47,229 nt of DNA, from positions 1-47,229 of the forward strand of contig CAZIFG010000015.1 in NCBI GenBank assembly GCA_964539135.1, in the 5' to 3' direction. The stretch comes from CAZIFG01 sp964539135 (GTDB taxonomy: Bacteria; Margulisbacteria; Marinamargulisbacteria; GCA-2716485; CAZIFG01). A model generated the notes under the pieces. That model saw only the letters and a list, made by a program, of their open reading frames with translations. It made no database searches and was not told where the DNA came from. Both the position numbers and the translations under genes were made by a program. Position 1 is the first letter of the stretch. The number at the start of each line of letters is the position of its first letter. Below are positions 8,897 to 16,589 of the stretch, one piece after another.

Positions 8897-10530
8897 CTTA
8901 TACCGCTTTTCTTATAATTTATCTTCATGTCTAGTTCTGACTGAATCCCATCTCTTGCCTTTTTAGGGCCCAGAGGGGCACACTCACGACTTGAAACAAT
9001 ACGCATCATGTCTTTCAGTGTTTCTTCTTTTGTTGTCTCTAAAAATAGCCGAATGTCGTTTGCAAGTTCTGGATGATGCTTTACAATCGATTCATTTACT
9101 TCAGACCATTTTCCCATAATTCTTTCATATTCTGAAATCGATTTTTTATGCTGGTATTTTTCAACGCCTTTTGCATGACAGTTGAACTCAAATTCTTGAA
9201 AGGAGAGCCCATTATAGTTGAAATTTTTTAGTTTTGCTTCAACATGATTTAAAATTTCCGTCACTTTTTGAAGGGCCCATACAACCAAAGAGGGCGTGCT
9301 ATCATCCGTTTCATTTTTAGGATACCTGAGCAATGCCTCAAGATGGGTCCAATTGAAATCGCCTTTTTCGGTGAGAATCCCATTATATAAACAGGCGAGA
9401 AGATCCGAATAGATATACATATACGTGTCTTCTGTATCAAAAAACCAGGTATCAGAGGCATACATCCACGCCATTCGTGTCGCTTTTTCAGGCTCTTTTT
9501 GGGATTGTTTTATCATATTATAAAAGGGGCCATGGAGATCCTCATACAGCGGTGCGATATCCGCTAATAACTCCAATAAAGCCGTCACAATGGTTTCGCC
9601 ATAGTATTTGGTTGTTTCTCCCAAAGTTGCGATATTAATTGGCAATAGATAATATTGAACAATGCCATGCCCTAACTCGTGATAGGTGATGGTCTCGCCC
9701 ATCTCTGCTCTAAATTGAGATTCATTTTTTTTAAATAATGCTGGGGTTGTCATGTGATACGATAAGAGTGTCTGGGCCTTAAACCCCTCTGAAATGCGAT
9801 GCTCTATCTTGGATAGATCTGCCCAGTACCAGGGATTTCCCATCACCCGCCACTTATGCTCTACAATCAGCGATAAGGCCTCACGTCTTACAAAAACTTC
9901 TTTATTTCCGATTACAGCCGCCATTGCCGCTATTGTCGTCGGGGTTCTCATGAGTTCTGTTTCAATCTGGGTGATGCGATATTCGCCTTGCATTCTATAA
10001 GTCCCTTTTCCAAGAATAAGTTCCATATAGTGGCCATAGTACCCCCCTTGCAGAACCCATTTGTCGTCAAAAAATCGTAAGATTGCATTTAATTCATCCA
10101 AGTCAAACAAATAAAACGTATGGCCATCTATTGTCATTGGAAAATCGTTTAATCTTGCTTTACAGGCCTCTTGACTCAAATCCGACAGTCCCAAATCCTT
10201 TAATTTTAACGCCCACAGAGTGTAAAAAGACTCCAGTTCTCGCGAGGAAATGGTGTGCGCTTCAGGCAATCCTAAAAGACAACGCGCAAAACTGTGCTCT
10301 ACCTGTTCTTTGCCTGCATCTCCCCAATTTTGGGATAACCTCATTTCCTGATATTGTAGAATACAATTATTCGTAACCGCCGCTTTCAGTTGATCTTTAA
10401 ATCCACGAAACCAGGTTAAGAGTGTTTTTTCTGTGTACTTACACGATGGCTCTTTTAGCCATTCCTTAACCTTGGCGTTCGGCGTTTGTGCGCACAACAG
10501 GACGTCGGCTAAAATGCGTCCGGATTCCAT
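8893..10530 (-). CDS. Predicted gluzincin-like zinc metallopeptidase, paralog B
   Basis: I do not recognise the named family, but zinc-binding residues can be seen. HELGH occupies residues 284-288 and ELLAD (E320, D324) comes 31 residues later, which fits the HExxH...ExxxD pattern of gluzincin metallopeptidases. The whole 545-residue protein looks cytosolic, with no signal peptide or membrane helix. It aligns by eye with the upstream neighbour: both contain an LMRTP or EYMRTP segment, an ISEG block, the zinc motif and a SDTWFFDT block (about residues 355-375 here). The gene overlaps its paralog upstream by 22 bases and mreB downstream by 4 bases. The substrate is unknown. Peptidase activity is inferred only from the metal-site pattern. 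Confidence 0.8.
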   Translation of the reverse strand: MESGRILADVLLCAQTPNAKVKEWLKEPSCKYTEKTLLTWFRGFKDQLKAAVTNNCILQYQEMRLSQNWGDAGKEQVEHSFARCLLGLPEAHTISSRELESFYTLWALKLKDLGLSDLSQEACKARLNDFPMTIDGHTFYLFDLDELNAILRFFDDKWVLQGGYYGHYMELILGKGTYRMQGEYRITQIETELMRTPTTIAAMAAVIGNKEVFVRREALSLIVEHKWRVMGNPWYWADLSKIEHRISEGFKAQTLLSYHMTTPALFKKNESQFRAEMGETITYHELGHGIVQYYLLPINIATLGETTKYYGETIVTALLELLADIAPLYEDLHGPFYNMIKQSQKEPEKATRMAWMYASDTWFFDTEDTYMYIYSDLLACLYNGILTEKGDFNWTHLEALLRYPKNETDDSTPSLVVWALQKVTEILNHVEAKLKNFNYNGLSFQEFEFNCHAKGVEKYQHKKSISEYERIMGKWSEVNESIVKHHPELANDIRLFLETTKEETLKDMMRIVSSRECAPLGPKKARDGIQSELDMKINYKKSGIR

Positions 10531-12197
10531 GTTAATTTTAAATCTTCCATTCGGGACATAATATATTTACGATGATCATAGTTAAACGATTCCGCTACTT
10601 TTTTGCCCGCACTGGCAACAAACACTTTTTTTAAGACTTCTTTTTCACGTGTTTCAAAATAATGGTCTAATTTTTCTTTTTTACTCCCCACCTTCTGAAG
10701 CGTTTTCAATAGATAGGTCCACATTGAAGATTGCATGATATAGGAGTCCTCATCCACGATAAACCCCTTATTTCTAAAATTGTAATAAATCAGCGATTTT
10801 ATTTGATCAAAACTTTCTTCTTTATCGAGTAAGGTATAGGTCATCGATTCTGCTAGTTTTTTGATGTCTGTTGTTGTCTTCACCAAAAGAGAAAATAAAA
10901 AATTAACGTATCGCTTTAAATCTTTTTGGGGTTCTAATTCGTGTTCATTAAAAAAAAGATCGTGGTCTAATTTTTCAAAATTAACGCGTTGATCCGTTTC
11001 AATATATCGCAATAAAGACAATACAATTAAATCGGAATATAAGTACATGTAGGTATCTGGGGTATCAAAAAACCAGGTATCCGACAGATATAAATAAAAT
11101 AAACCCGTCGCACGCTCTGGATCTGTTTTGGCACAATCTACCATATTTTTCATGGCCCCTTTCAAGCCTGAAAATGTGGGCGAAAAATCTGCCAGAATTT
11201 CTAATAGGGCCATGGATACTTTTTCCCCATAGACTTTTGTAGCCTCTGCGATAGAGCCCACTTCCACAGGCAAGATATTATGCTGAGTTGTGACATGCCC
11301 CAATTCGTGAAACACAATGGTTTCTCCAATGTTTTTCATTACTTTTAGTTTTTTGTCTTCCAATTGCCCTTCTGAGTGTACCCCTAAAGACTGCAAGGCC
11401 TTCTGTTTAATTCCTTCTGAAATGCGTCGCTCTGGAATGGCAGAAATCCAATTTTTTTCGAAGTCATTGTAATTAAAAATAGATTTCCACTTTTGAATAT
11501 AAATGGTTTCTAAAGACTCTTCTCGAATATAAACCTCTCGATCTGCACTAAATCCAGCCTTGGCCATAATGATATTTGGTGTTCGCATGTATTCTTTTTG
11601 AATCCAAAAAATATGATGGTCTTGAATTTCATCTACTTTACATTTGGCTAGAATAATTTCTTTTTCACTCCCGTAATCTGTTGCAATGACGTACAGTTTA
11701 CTGCCAATAAAGCGAAGAATTTTATTAAACACACCATATTGGTTAATGGAAATTTGATTCCCCCATGCTTCTAATTTTAGGCCATTTAATTTTTGTTTTA
11801 AAAGATCTGCCGGAAGTCCCATTAACTCAAATTGTTCTAAGGCTTTTTCTATTTTCAGATCCAATTGCAGCATATGCTCCGCCGTTAATTCCTCAGAAAG
11901 GGGGCATTGTAACACCACATAAGCAAAGGCATTTTTACACTGAGATTCTCCCGCATTCCCCCACTCATTGTTTAATTGTTTTATTCTATACATGACCACA
12001 GCCAAATATAAAATCTGATCGTACACTTTTTTTTCTGTTTCTTTAATCAGCAGTTTTAGTTCTGAAGGAGATACCTCAATCTTGTCCTTTTTTAAGCATA
12101 GTTGAAGGCCTTCAGCCCTATTGTAAAGCGCAGAATTGTTTATATACGCCTTTATTTTTGGATTTAATACCTTATCTTTTAAAAAAATTTTAACCAT
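10509..12197 (-). CDS. Predicted gluzincin-like zinc metallopeptidase, paralog A
   Basis: This is the first gene of the mreB operon, encoding about 562 residues. HELGH is at residues 297-301 and EILAD (E333, D337) follows with the same 31-residue spacing as in the downstream paralog. The shared block SDTWFFDTPDTYMYLYSDL follows further on. The preserved metal site in two clearly diverged copies suggests that both are active enzymes. No signal peptide or transmembrane segment is apparent. I chose the ATG at 12197, because a TATAAT box lies 15 nt upstream and the probable transcription start falls between them. An in-frame GTG at 12209 would sit only 3 nt after that box. No named family could be assigned. 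Confidence 0.8.
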   Translation of the reverse strand: MVKIFLKDKVLNPKIKAYINNSALYNRAEGLQLCLKKDKIEVSPSELKLLIKETEKKVYDQILYLAVVMYRIKQLNNEWGNAGESQCKNAFAYVVLQCPLSEELTAEHMLQLDLKIEKALEQFELMGLPADLLKQKLNGLKLEAWGNQISINQYGVFNKILRFIGSKLYVIATDYGSEKEIILAKCKVDEIQDHHIFWIQKEYMRTPNIIMAKAGFSADREVYIREESLETIYIQKWKSIFNYNDFEKNWISAIPERRISEGIKQKALQSLGVHSEGQLEDKKLKVMKNIGETIVFHELGHVTTQHNILPVEVGSIAEATKVYGEKVSMALLEILADFSPTFSGLKGAMKNMVDCAKTDPERATGLFYLYLSDTWFFDTPDTYMYLYSDLIVLSLLRYIETDQRVNFEKLDHDLFFNEHELEPQKDLKRYVNFLFSLLVKTTTDIKKLAESMTYTLLDKEESFDQIKSLIYYNFRNKGFIVDEDSYIMQSSMWTYLLKTLQKVGSKKEKLDHYFETREKEVLKKVFVASAGKKVAESFNYDHRKYIMSRMEDLKLTWNPDAF

Positions 12198-12212
12198 TTT
12201 AGTTCTCACTTC

Positions 12213-12241
12213 ATTATAATCTTAATTCATGAGTAGTCTAC
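12213..12241 (-). promoter_or_regulatory. Promoter of metallopeptidase-mreB operon
   Basis: A perfect TATAAT (12218-12213 on the minus strand) follows a weak GTAGAC at 17 bases. The predicted leader before the ATG at 12197 is only about 8 nt. Confidence 0.55.
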
Positions 12242-12253
12242 TCAAATTATCTT

Positions 12254-12383
12254 GGAACTGTTGCGACGCCTATTTTAGCCATCTGCTGTGTTGTCCTCGT
12301 CCTGACCTCATTTAGTATCATAAGGGCGTTCGAACTTGTACTACCTTACAACTGATCAAAACTAGGCCTTTTGAAACAGTCCC
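12254..12383. mobile_element. MITE-like element, copy 1
   Basis: A 130-base non-coding element with imperfect terminal inverted repeats: GGAACTGTTGCGACGCCTA on the left, and the complement of TAGGCCTTTTGAAACAGTCC near the right end. It is flanked by a direct repeat ATCTT (12249-12253 and 12384-12388), the expected target-site duplication. Internal sequence such as the blocks CGCCTATTTT, GCCATCT, CTGTGTT and TCCTCGTCCT matches the second copy at 39749-39887. It encodes no transposase and would need one in trans. Confidence 0.75.
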
Positions 12384-12397
12384 ATCTTTTTTAAAAA

Positions 12398-12429
12398 AAA
12401 AAGCCTCGCTCCTAAGAACGAGGCTTTTT
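12398..12429 (-). terminator. Rho-independent terminator of the 12455-12904 gene
   Basis: Strong stem GCCTCG/CGAGGC (12403-12408 with 12419-12424), flanked by A and T runs on both sides. The longer A run on the low-coordinate side becomes a U run for minus-strand transcripts. It may work in both directions. Confidence 0.85.
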
Positions 12430-12454
12430 ACATCTATACCTTTTTACTTAAATT

Positions 12455-12904
12455 TTAAGCTGCTGCTGCATTAAGTGGTTCTATTTCTGCCTCTGTCAAT
12501 ACCCCAAGAGCTGCCGCTCGCTTATCTGTATCTAAGCCCTTGAGCACTCCTAAACAGGCCTCTGCTGTCATGTCCGCTTTAAATTCTGTCTCTTTAGCAT
12601 CAAATGTTCCGCTTTCCAACTTCGCCTTCAAGGCTTCAAGCGAGGTCATCACGGCCGGTGTCCCACCGACAGCGGTCGAAGAATCTCCACCCCGTCCTGC
12701 CGTATTAGATACAGTTGCTTCGGTCCTAAGCAAGTCATCTTCACTGGCAGCTCTTGAAGCAGTTGTCAGTCGAGGCGAAAGGGAGAGTGCTGTTGGAGAT
12801 GATGCCCCCCCTGTTTTACTCTCCCCTACTCCCGCTGATATTGCACGATTCAACTCCCCTGCTAAAGCTGGGCTTAATTTAAATGAGGTCCTTGATATGT
12901 CCAT
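12455..12904 (-). CDS. Small Ala/Ser/Thr-rich protein, unrecognised
   Basis: This gene encodes a 149-residue protein of unknown family. The first 80 residues are rich in Ser, Thr, Gly and Ala and look disordered. The last 60 (from about MTSLEALKAKLESG) look helical, with a hydrophobic LGVLKGL...LGVLTEAEIEPL pattern. There is no signal peptide. It stands alone, with a well-placed AAGGAG Shine-Dalgarno, a consensus-like promoter, a leader of about 75 nt and a strong terminator, so it should be a well-expressed monocistronic gene. Its G+C content is visibly higher than that of the surrounding intergenic DNA. An overlapping plus-strand reading frame (12540-12932) is judged a shadow, because the minus frame has the expression signals. 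Confidence 0.7.
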   Translation of the reverse strand: MDISRTSFKLSPALAGELNRAISAGVGESKTGGASSPTALSLSPRLTTASRAASEDDLLRTEATVSNTAGRGGDSSTAVGGTPAVMTSLEALKAKLESGTFDAKETEFKADMTAEACLGVLKGLDTDKRAAALGVLTEAEIEPLNAAAA

Positions 12905-12987
12905 AATTCTTCTACTCTCCTTTTTTACTTAAATCTTACGAAATAAAAAACTTAGATGTTTTATTTCTTTATGGTTTATTGTCGTCC

Positions 12988-13016
12988 ATTATCCATTAAA
13001 ATTTCATCCTAGTCAA
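12988..13016 (-). promoter_or_regulatory. Promoter of the 12455-12904 gene
   Basis: TTGACT (13016-13011) and GATAAT (12993-12988) on the minus strand are separated by exactly 17 bases. A run of A/T (13021-13060) just upstream could act as an UP element. Confidence 0.7.
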
Positions 13017-13139
13017 GAATTATATATATATTTTTTTTATTTTTAATCTTTATTTTATCACGGCCTTATTTCCAAACTCTTTGTTTTATATTTCACGCTT
13101 TTTTTATTTTTTAAACTTTTTTATGAATTTCATTTCCTA

Positions 13140-13168
13140 TTGAGCCTCAAGCCCAATTCTGATACACT
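13140..13168 (+). promoter_or_regulatory. Promoter of pheS, apparently leaderless
   Basis: TTGAGC (13140-13145), a 17-base spacer and TACACT (13163-13168). The box ends 8 nt before the ATG at 13177, so transcription should start at or next to the start codon. Confidence 0.7.
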
Positions 13169-13176
13169 TTTTGGGT

Positions 13177-14193
13177 ATGAACTCACTATTAAATGCATTG
13201 CTGGATGACACTTTACCCCGTATTAAAGCTTCTGATAATTTAGAGACGCTTGAATCTATTCGATTGGATACTTTAGGTAAAAAGGGCAAACTTACGTCCA
13301 TTTTAAAACAGGTTGTGACACTCCCCCCTGAAGAAAAACCCCTTGTGGGCGAAAAAGCAAATCAAATTAAAGGGACCATTACCAGTGCCATTGAGTCACG
13401 CCTTATAGACCTTCAAAATGAGGCTCTTTTACATCACCTACGATCTGATACTACAGACACGAGTTTACCCTCATTTGGATACCCTCTGGGCCATCTTCAT
13501 CCCATTACACAAACGCTTCTCGATATTACCGCTATTTTTAAGCACCTTGGATTTTCTATTGCTACTGGCCCTGATATTGAATCTGATTATTTTAACTTTG
13601 AAACCTTAAACATCCCTCAAAACCACCCCGCTCGGGATATGCATGATACCTTTTATCTGTCTGATTCTTTACTCTTAAGAACCCATACAAGCCCTGTTCA
13701 AATTCGAAGTATGCGCACCTCTCAACCCCCACTTCGTATTTTAGCCCCTGGAAAAGTGTATCGTTGTGATGCAGATGCGACACATTCTCCTATGTTTCAT
13801 CAAATTGAGGGTTTAGTGGTAGAACCAGGTGCTACTTTTGCGGACCTTAAAGGTCTTTTATCTCATTTTCTTCACACTCTTTTTGGCACCCATAAAAAGG
13901 TGAGGTTTCGCCCAAGTTACTTCCCTTTTACAGAACCATCAACAGAAGTGGATGTTCAATGCGTCATGTGTGATGGCCATGGATGTCGTGTCTGTAAACA
14001 CAGTGGGTGGCTTGAAATTTTGGGCGCTGGCATGGTTCAACGCCGTGTATTCGAACAAGTCGGATACAACCCGGATACCACACAAGGATTTGCCTTTGGT
14101 TTGGGCATTGATCGCATTGCGATGTTGCGTTACAAAATCGATGATATTCGCCTCTTATATGAGAATGATGTCCGTTTTTTAAGACAATTTTAG
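13177..14193 (+). CDS. pheS: Phenylalanine-tRNA ligase alpha subunit
   Basis: The alpha subunit forms the catalytic class II core of the (alpha-beta)2 enzyme that charges tRNA-Phe. It is about 338 residues, the normal size. The helical N-terminal coiled-coil arm covers about residues 1-95. The catalytic domain includes THTSPVQIR, the motif-2 region RFRPSYFPFTEPSTEVD and the motif-3 region GLGIDRIAMLRY. A four-cysteine segment CVMCDGHGCRVCKHSGW occurs where many bacterial PheS proteins have C-x-x-C pairs. I chose the ATG at 13177 because of the promoter position; an in-frame TTG at 13171 would add two residues. pheT follows after 9 bases. Confidence 0.96.
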   Translation: MNSLLNALLDDTLPRIKASDNLETLESIRLDTLGKKGKLTSILKQVVTLPPEEKPLVGEKANQIKGTITSAIESRLIDLQNEALLHHLRSDTTDTSLPSFGYPLGHLHPITQTLLDITAIFKHLGFSIATGPDIESDYFNFETLNIPQNHPARDMHDTFYLSDSLLLRTHTSPVQIRSMRTSQPPLRILAPGKVYRCDADATHSPMFHQIEGLVVEPGATFADLKGLLSHFLHTLFGTHKKVRFRPSYFPFTEPSTEVDVQCVMCDGHGCRVCKHSGWLEILGAGMVQRRVFEQVGYNPDTTQGFAFGLGIDRIAMLRYKIDDIRLLYENDVRFLRQF

Positions 14194-14202
14194 GAGTTTT
14201 TT

Positions 14203-16584
14203 ATGAAAGTATCGTATCGGTGGATTCAGGATTATGTTTCGTTTTCAGGATCCCCTGAAGCTCTAGCAGAACTTTTGACTTTATGTGGGCATGAAGTAGA
14301 GGGAATAGATGCGATTGGGTCTTCTATTGAAGGGATTGTAACGGGTAAAATTTTGTCTATAGAACCCCACCCCAATGCTGACCGATTGGTCATTACTCAA
14401 GTTACGGACGGTCAAACTACCCATCAAATTGTGACAGGCGCTAAAAATATTTCGGTTGGCGATGTTGTCCCTGTGAGTTTGCCGGGTGCTGTTCTTGCCA
14501 ATGGCACGCGCATTCAGTCTACAGATCTTCGAGGTGTTCCCTCTCATGGGATGCTCTGTTCGGAAACCGAACTTGGCCTTATTTCAGATTCAAAAGGCAT
14601 TTGGATTCTAGATCCCGATACCCCTTTGGGGCTGGATTTTGTGGACTATGCCCAACTGAAAGATTTTATTTTACATGTTGCCATTCTTCCCAATCGAGGG
14701 GATGCCCTCAGTATGATTGGCTTGGCACGAGACATTGCCGCTGTGACTCAACAGGATCTTAAATTACCGAATCTCTCCTTTCCAACTTGTCCAGGAGATG
14801 TTCCCTTTTCTCTTCATATAGACGCCGCTTCCGCATGCCCTTTATATACAGGGCGCTATCTGACTCTAGAGACTCCAGGCACGACCCCTTTATGGATGCA
14901 ACGCCGATTGTCTTTATCGGGTATTACGCCCAGAGGTCTTCTTGTTGACATTACAAACTATGTCTTACTGGAATGGGGACAACCGCTTCACGCCTTTGAC
15001 GCGGCAACACTACAGGCTTCCGATATTTGCGTAGCACTCTCCTCAAACGCCTTAGAGTTTCCCACTTTAGATGATAAAGTTGCGGCACTTACGCCTTCGG
15101 ATCTCTTGATTTTTAATGGAAACACCCCCATTGCCATCGCGGGTGTTATGGGCGGCAAATCTACCGCTGTTACAGAAACGACTCGTACTATTTTTCTAGA
15201 ATCGGCCTATTTTTTACCGTCTTCTATTCGAAAAACAGCAACACGATTGGCTTGCCGAACTGAAAGCGCCATTCGCTTTGAAAAAAGCGTGGATCCTCAG
15301 GGCGTGTATAGCGCTTCTGATAGAGCCTGTCATCTCTATTATGCACTTGCCGGGGCTTCTATTTATGATTCTTGTTTGGAACATGAAATTCCAAGTGATC
15401 CTATTTTTAATCCGGAACCCATCCCCTTTTCCTACGATGCTATTAATGCCCTTTTAGGGACCGCTTATACAGAACACGACATTCTGTCGGTCTTAACCCG
15501 CCTTGGTTTTGTCTTTCATGAGGGTAAAGCAGCGGTTCCCAGTTGGCGACAAGGTACTGTCGAAGCCATGCCCTGTTTGGCAGAAGAAGTAGCCCGTATT
15601 TTGGGGTATCATACTATCCCAGTCGTATCCCCTACCTTTACAGGTCAACTGCCTGCGACATCTTCCCTTGAAAGGCTCCAACTTGCCGCTCAAACGCACC
15701 TCTGCCACTTGGGATTTTCTGAAATTAATACCTTTACCATGATTTCGCCTGAGGATATCCACCACTTGGGCCTTTCCTTAAGCGACTGCCCTAAACTCTT
15801 GAACCCGCTCACGCCGACGGAATCCGTTATGAGACCTCACCTACTGCCTTCTTTTTTAAAGGTGATTTCCCATAATCAATCTCGTCAACACGCTAACCTT
15901 CAACTTTTTGAAATTGGAAAAGTCTTTCAAGGGCATACTCAATCCGAATCTCTTGTTTTAGGCATTGCGCTTACAGGAGACTGGCGACAAGGCGGCTATA
16001 AATCTCCTCATCACGCCATGAATACCTTGGCCTTTCCTGTGCTTAAAAGTCTTGTAGAAACCCTACTTAAAGGGCTTGGATTTGAGCCTACTTTCTTACC
16101 GCTTCCCGCGCCTATGCCCCTACATCACCCTGTTCAAACGCTTGCCATTCAGGTTCAGGGAACAGTCCTTGGCAGCGTTGGATTTTGTCATCCTACTTAT
16201 TTAAAGTCCTATGACCTGGATAAACCTGTGGCTTGGATAGAACTGTCTCTGAGTCTCCTTTCTGAACTGTCTGTCCCTGTCAAAACTTATGCGCCTTTTT
16301 CTAAATTCCCCTCTACACGGCGAGACATTGCGTTACGGATTCCTAATACCTTGCGATACGAGGATATAGAAGCTGTTTTACGTCAGCATCAGCCTCAGTG
16401 GGTATCTCACTATACTTTGTTTGACCACTTTGAATCGGAATCCTTGGGTCCGGATCATAAAAGTTTGGCCATTGCCTTTACCTATCAAAATCCGGAAGGC
16501 ACCCTTTCTGATGAGGATGTCAATCAAGCACATGCCGCTTATATTGCTCAAATCACGGCGGCCCTACCGGTTCAAACCCGATAA
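14203..16584 (+). CDS. pheT: Phenylalanine-tRNA ligase beta subunit
   Basis: The beta subunit carries tRNA binding and editing of mischarged Tyr-tRNA-Phe. At 793 residues it has full bacterial length. Domains in order are an N-terminal EMAP/tRNA-binding domain (about 40-150, with ILSIEPHPNADRL), the B3/B4 editing region (about 210-390), a B5 domain (about 400-475), the class-II-like core, and a C-terminal ferredoxin-fold anticodon-binding domain from about residue 700 (FSKFPSTRRDIAL). AGGAG precedes the ATG. It sits between pheS (9-base gap) and mutS (5-base gap), so the three are probably co-transcribed. Confidence 0.96.
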   Translation: MKVSYRWIQDYVSFSGSPEALAELLTLCGHEVEGIDAIGSSIEGIVTGKILSIEPHPNADRLVITQVTDGQTTHQIVTGAKNISVGDVVPVSLPGAVLANGTRIQSTDLRGVPSHGMLCSETELGLISDSKGIWILDPDTPLGLDFVDYAQLKDFILHVAILPNRGDALSMIGLARDIAAVTQQDLKLPNLSFPTCPGDVPFSLHIDAASACPLYTGRYLTLETPGTTPLWMQRRLSLSGITPRGLLVDITNYVLLEWGQPLHAFDAATLQASDICVALSSNALEFPTLDDKVAALTPSDLLIFNGNTPIAIAGVMGGKSTAVTETTRTIFLESAYFLPSSIRKTATRLACRTESAIRFEKSVDPQGVYSASDRACHLYYALAGASIYDSCLEHEIPSDPIFNPEPIPFSYDAINALLGTAYTEHDILSVLTRLGFVFHEGKAAVPSWRQGTVEAMPCLAEEVARILGYHTIPVVSPTFTGQLPATSSLERLQLAAQTHLCHLGFSEINTFTMISPEDIHHLGLSLSDCPKLLNPLTPTESVMRPHLLPSFLKVISHNQSRQHANLQLFEIGKVFQGHTQSESLVLGIALTGDWRQGGYKSPHHAMNTLAFPVLKSLVETLLKGLGFEPTFLPLPAPMPLHHPVQTLAIQVQGTVLGSVGFCHPTYLKSYDLDKPVAWIELSLSLLSELSVPVKTYAPFSKFPSTRRDIALRIPNTLRYEDIEAVLRQHQPQWVSHYTLFDHFESESLGPDHKSLAIAFTYQNPEGTLSDEDVNQAHAAYIAQITAALPVQTR

Positions 16585-16589
16585 CCTTT

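Noticed and set aside
12254..12383. Small structured RNA instead of a mobile element
   Set aside because: Inverted ends plus a distinct 5-base duplication at each copy fit transposition better. No promoter within the element was seen.
12540..12932. Plus-strand 130-codon open frame
   Set aside because: It is antisense to the 12455-12904 gene, which has the promoter, ribosome-binding site and terminator. The plus frame has none.
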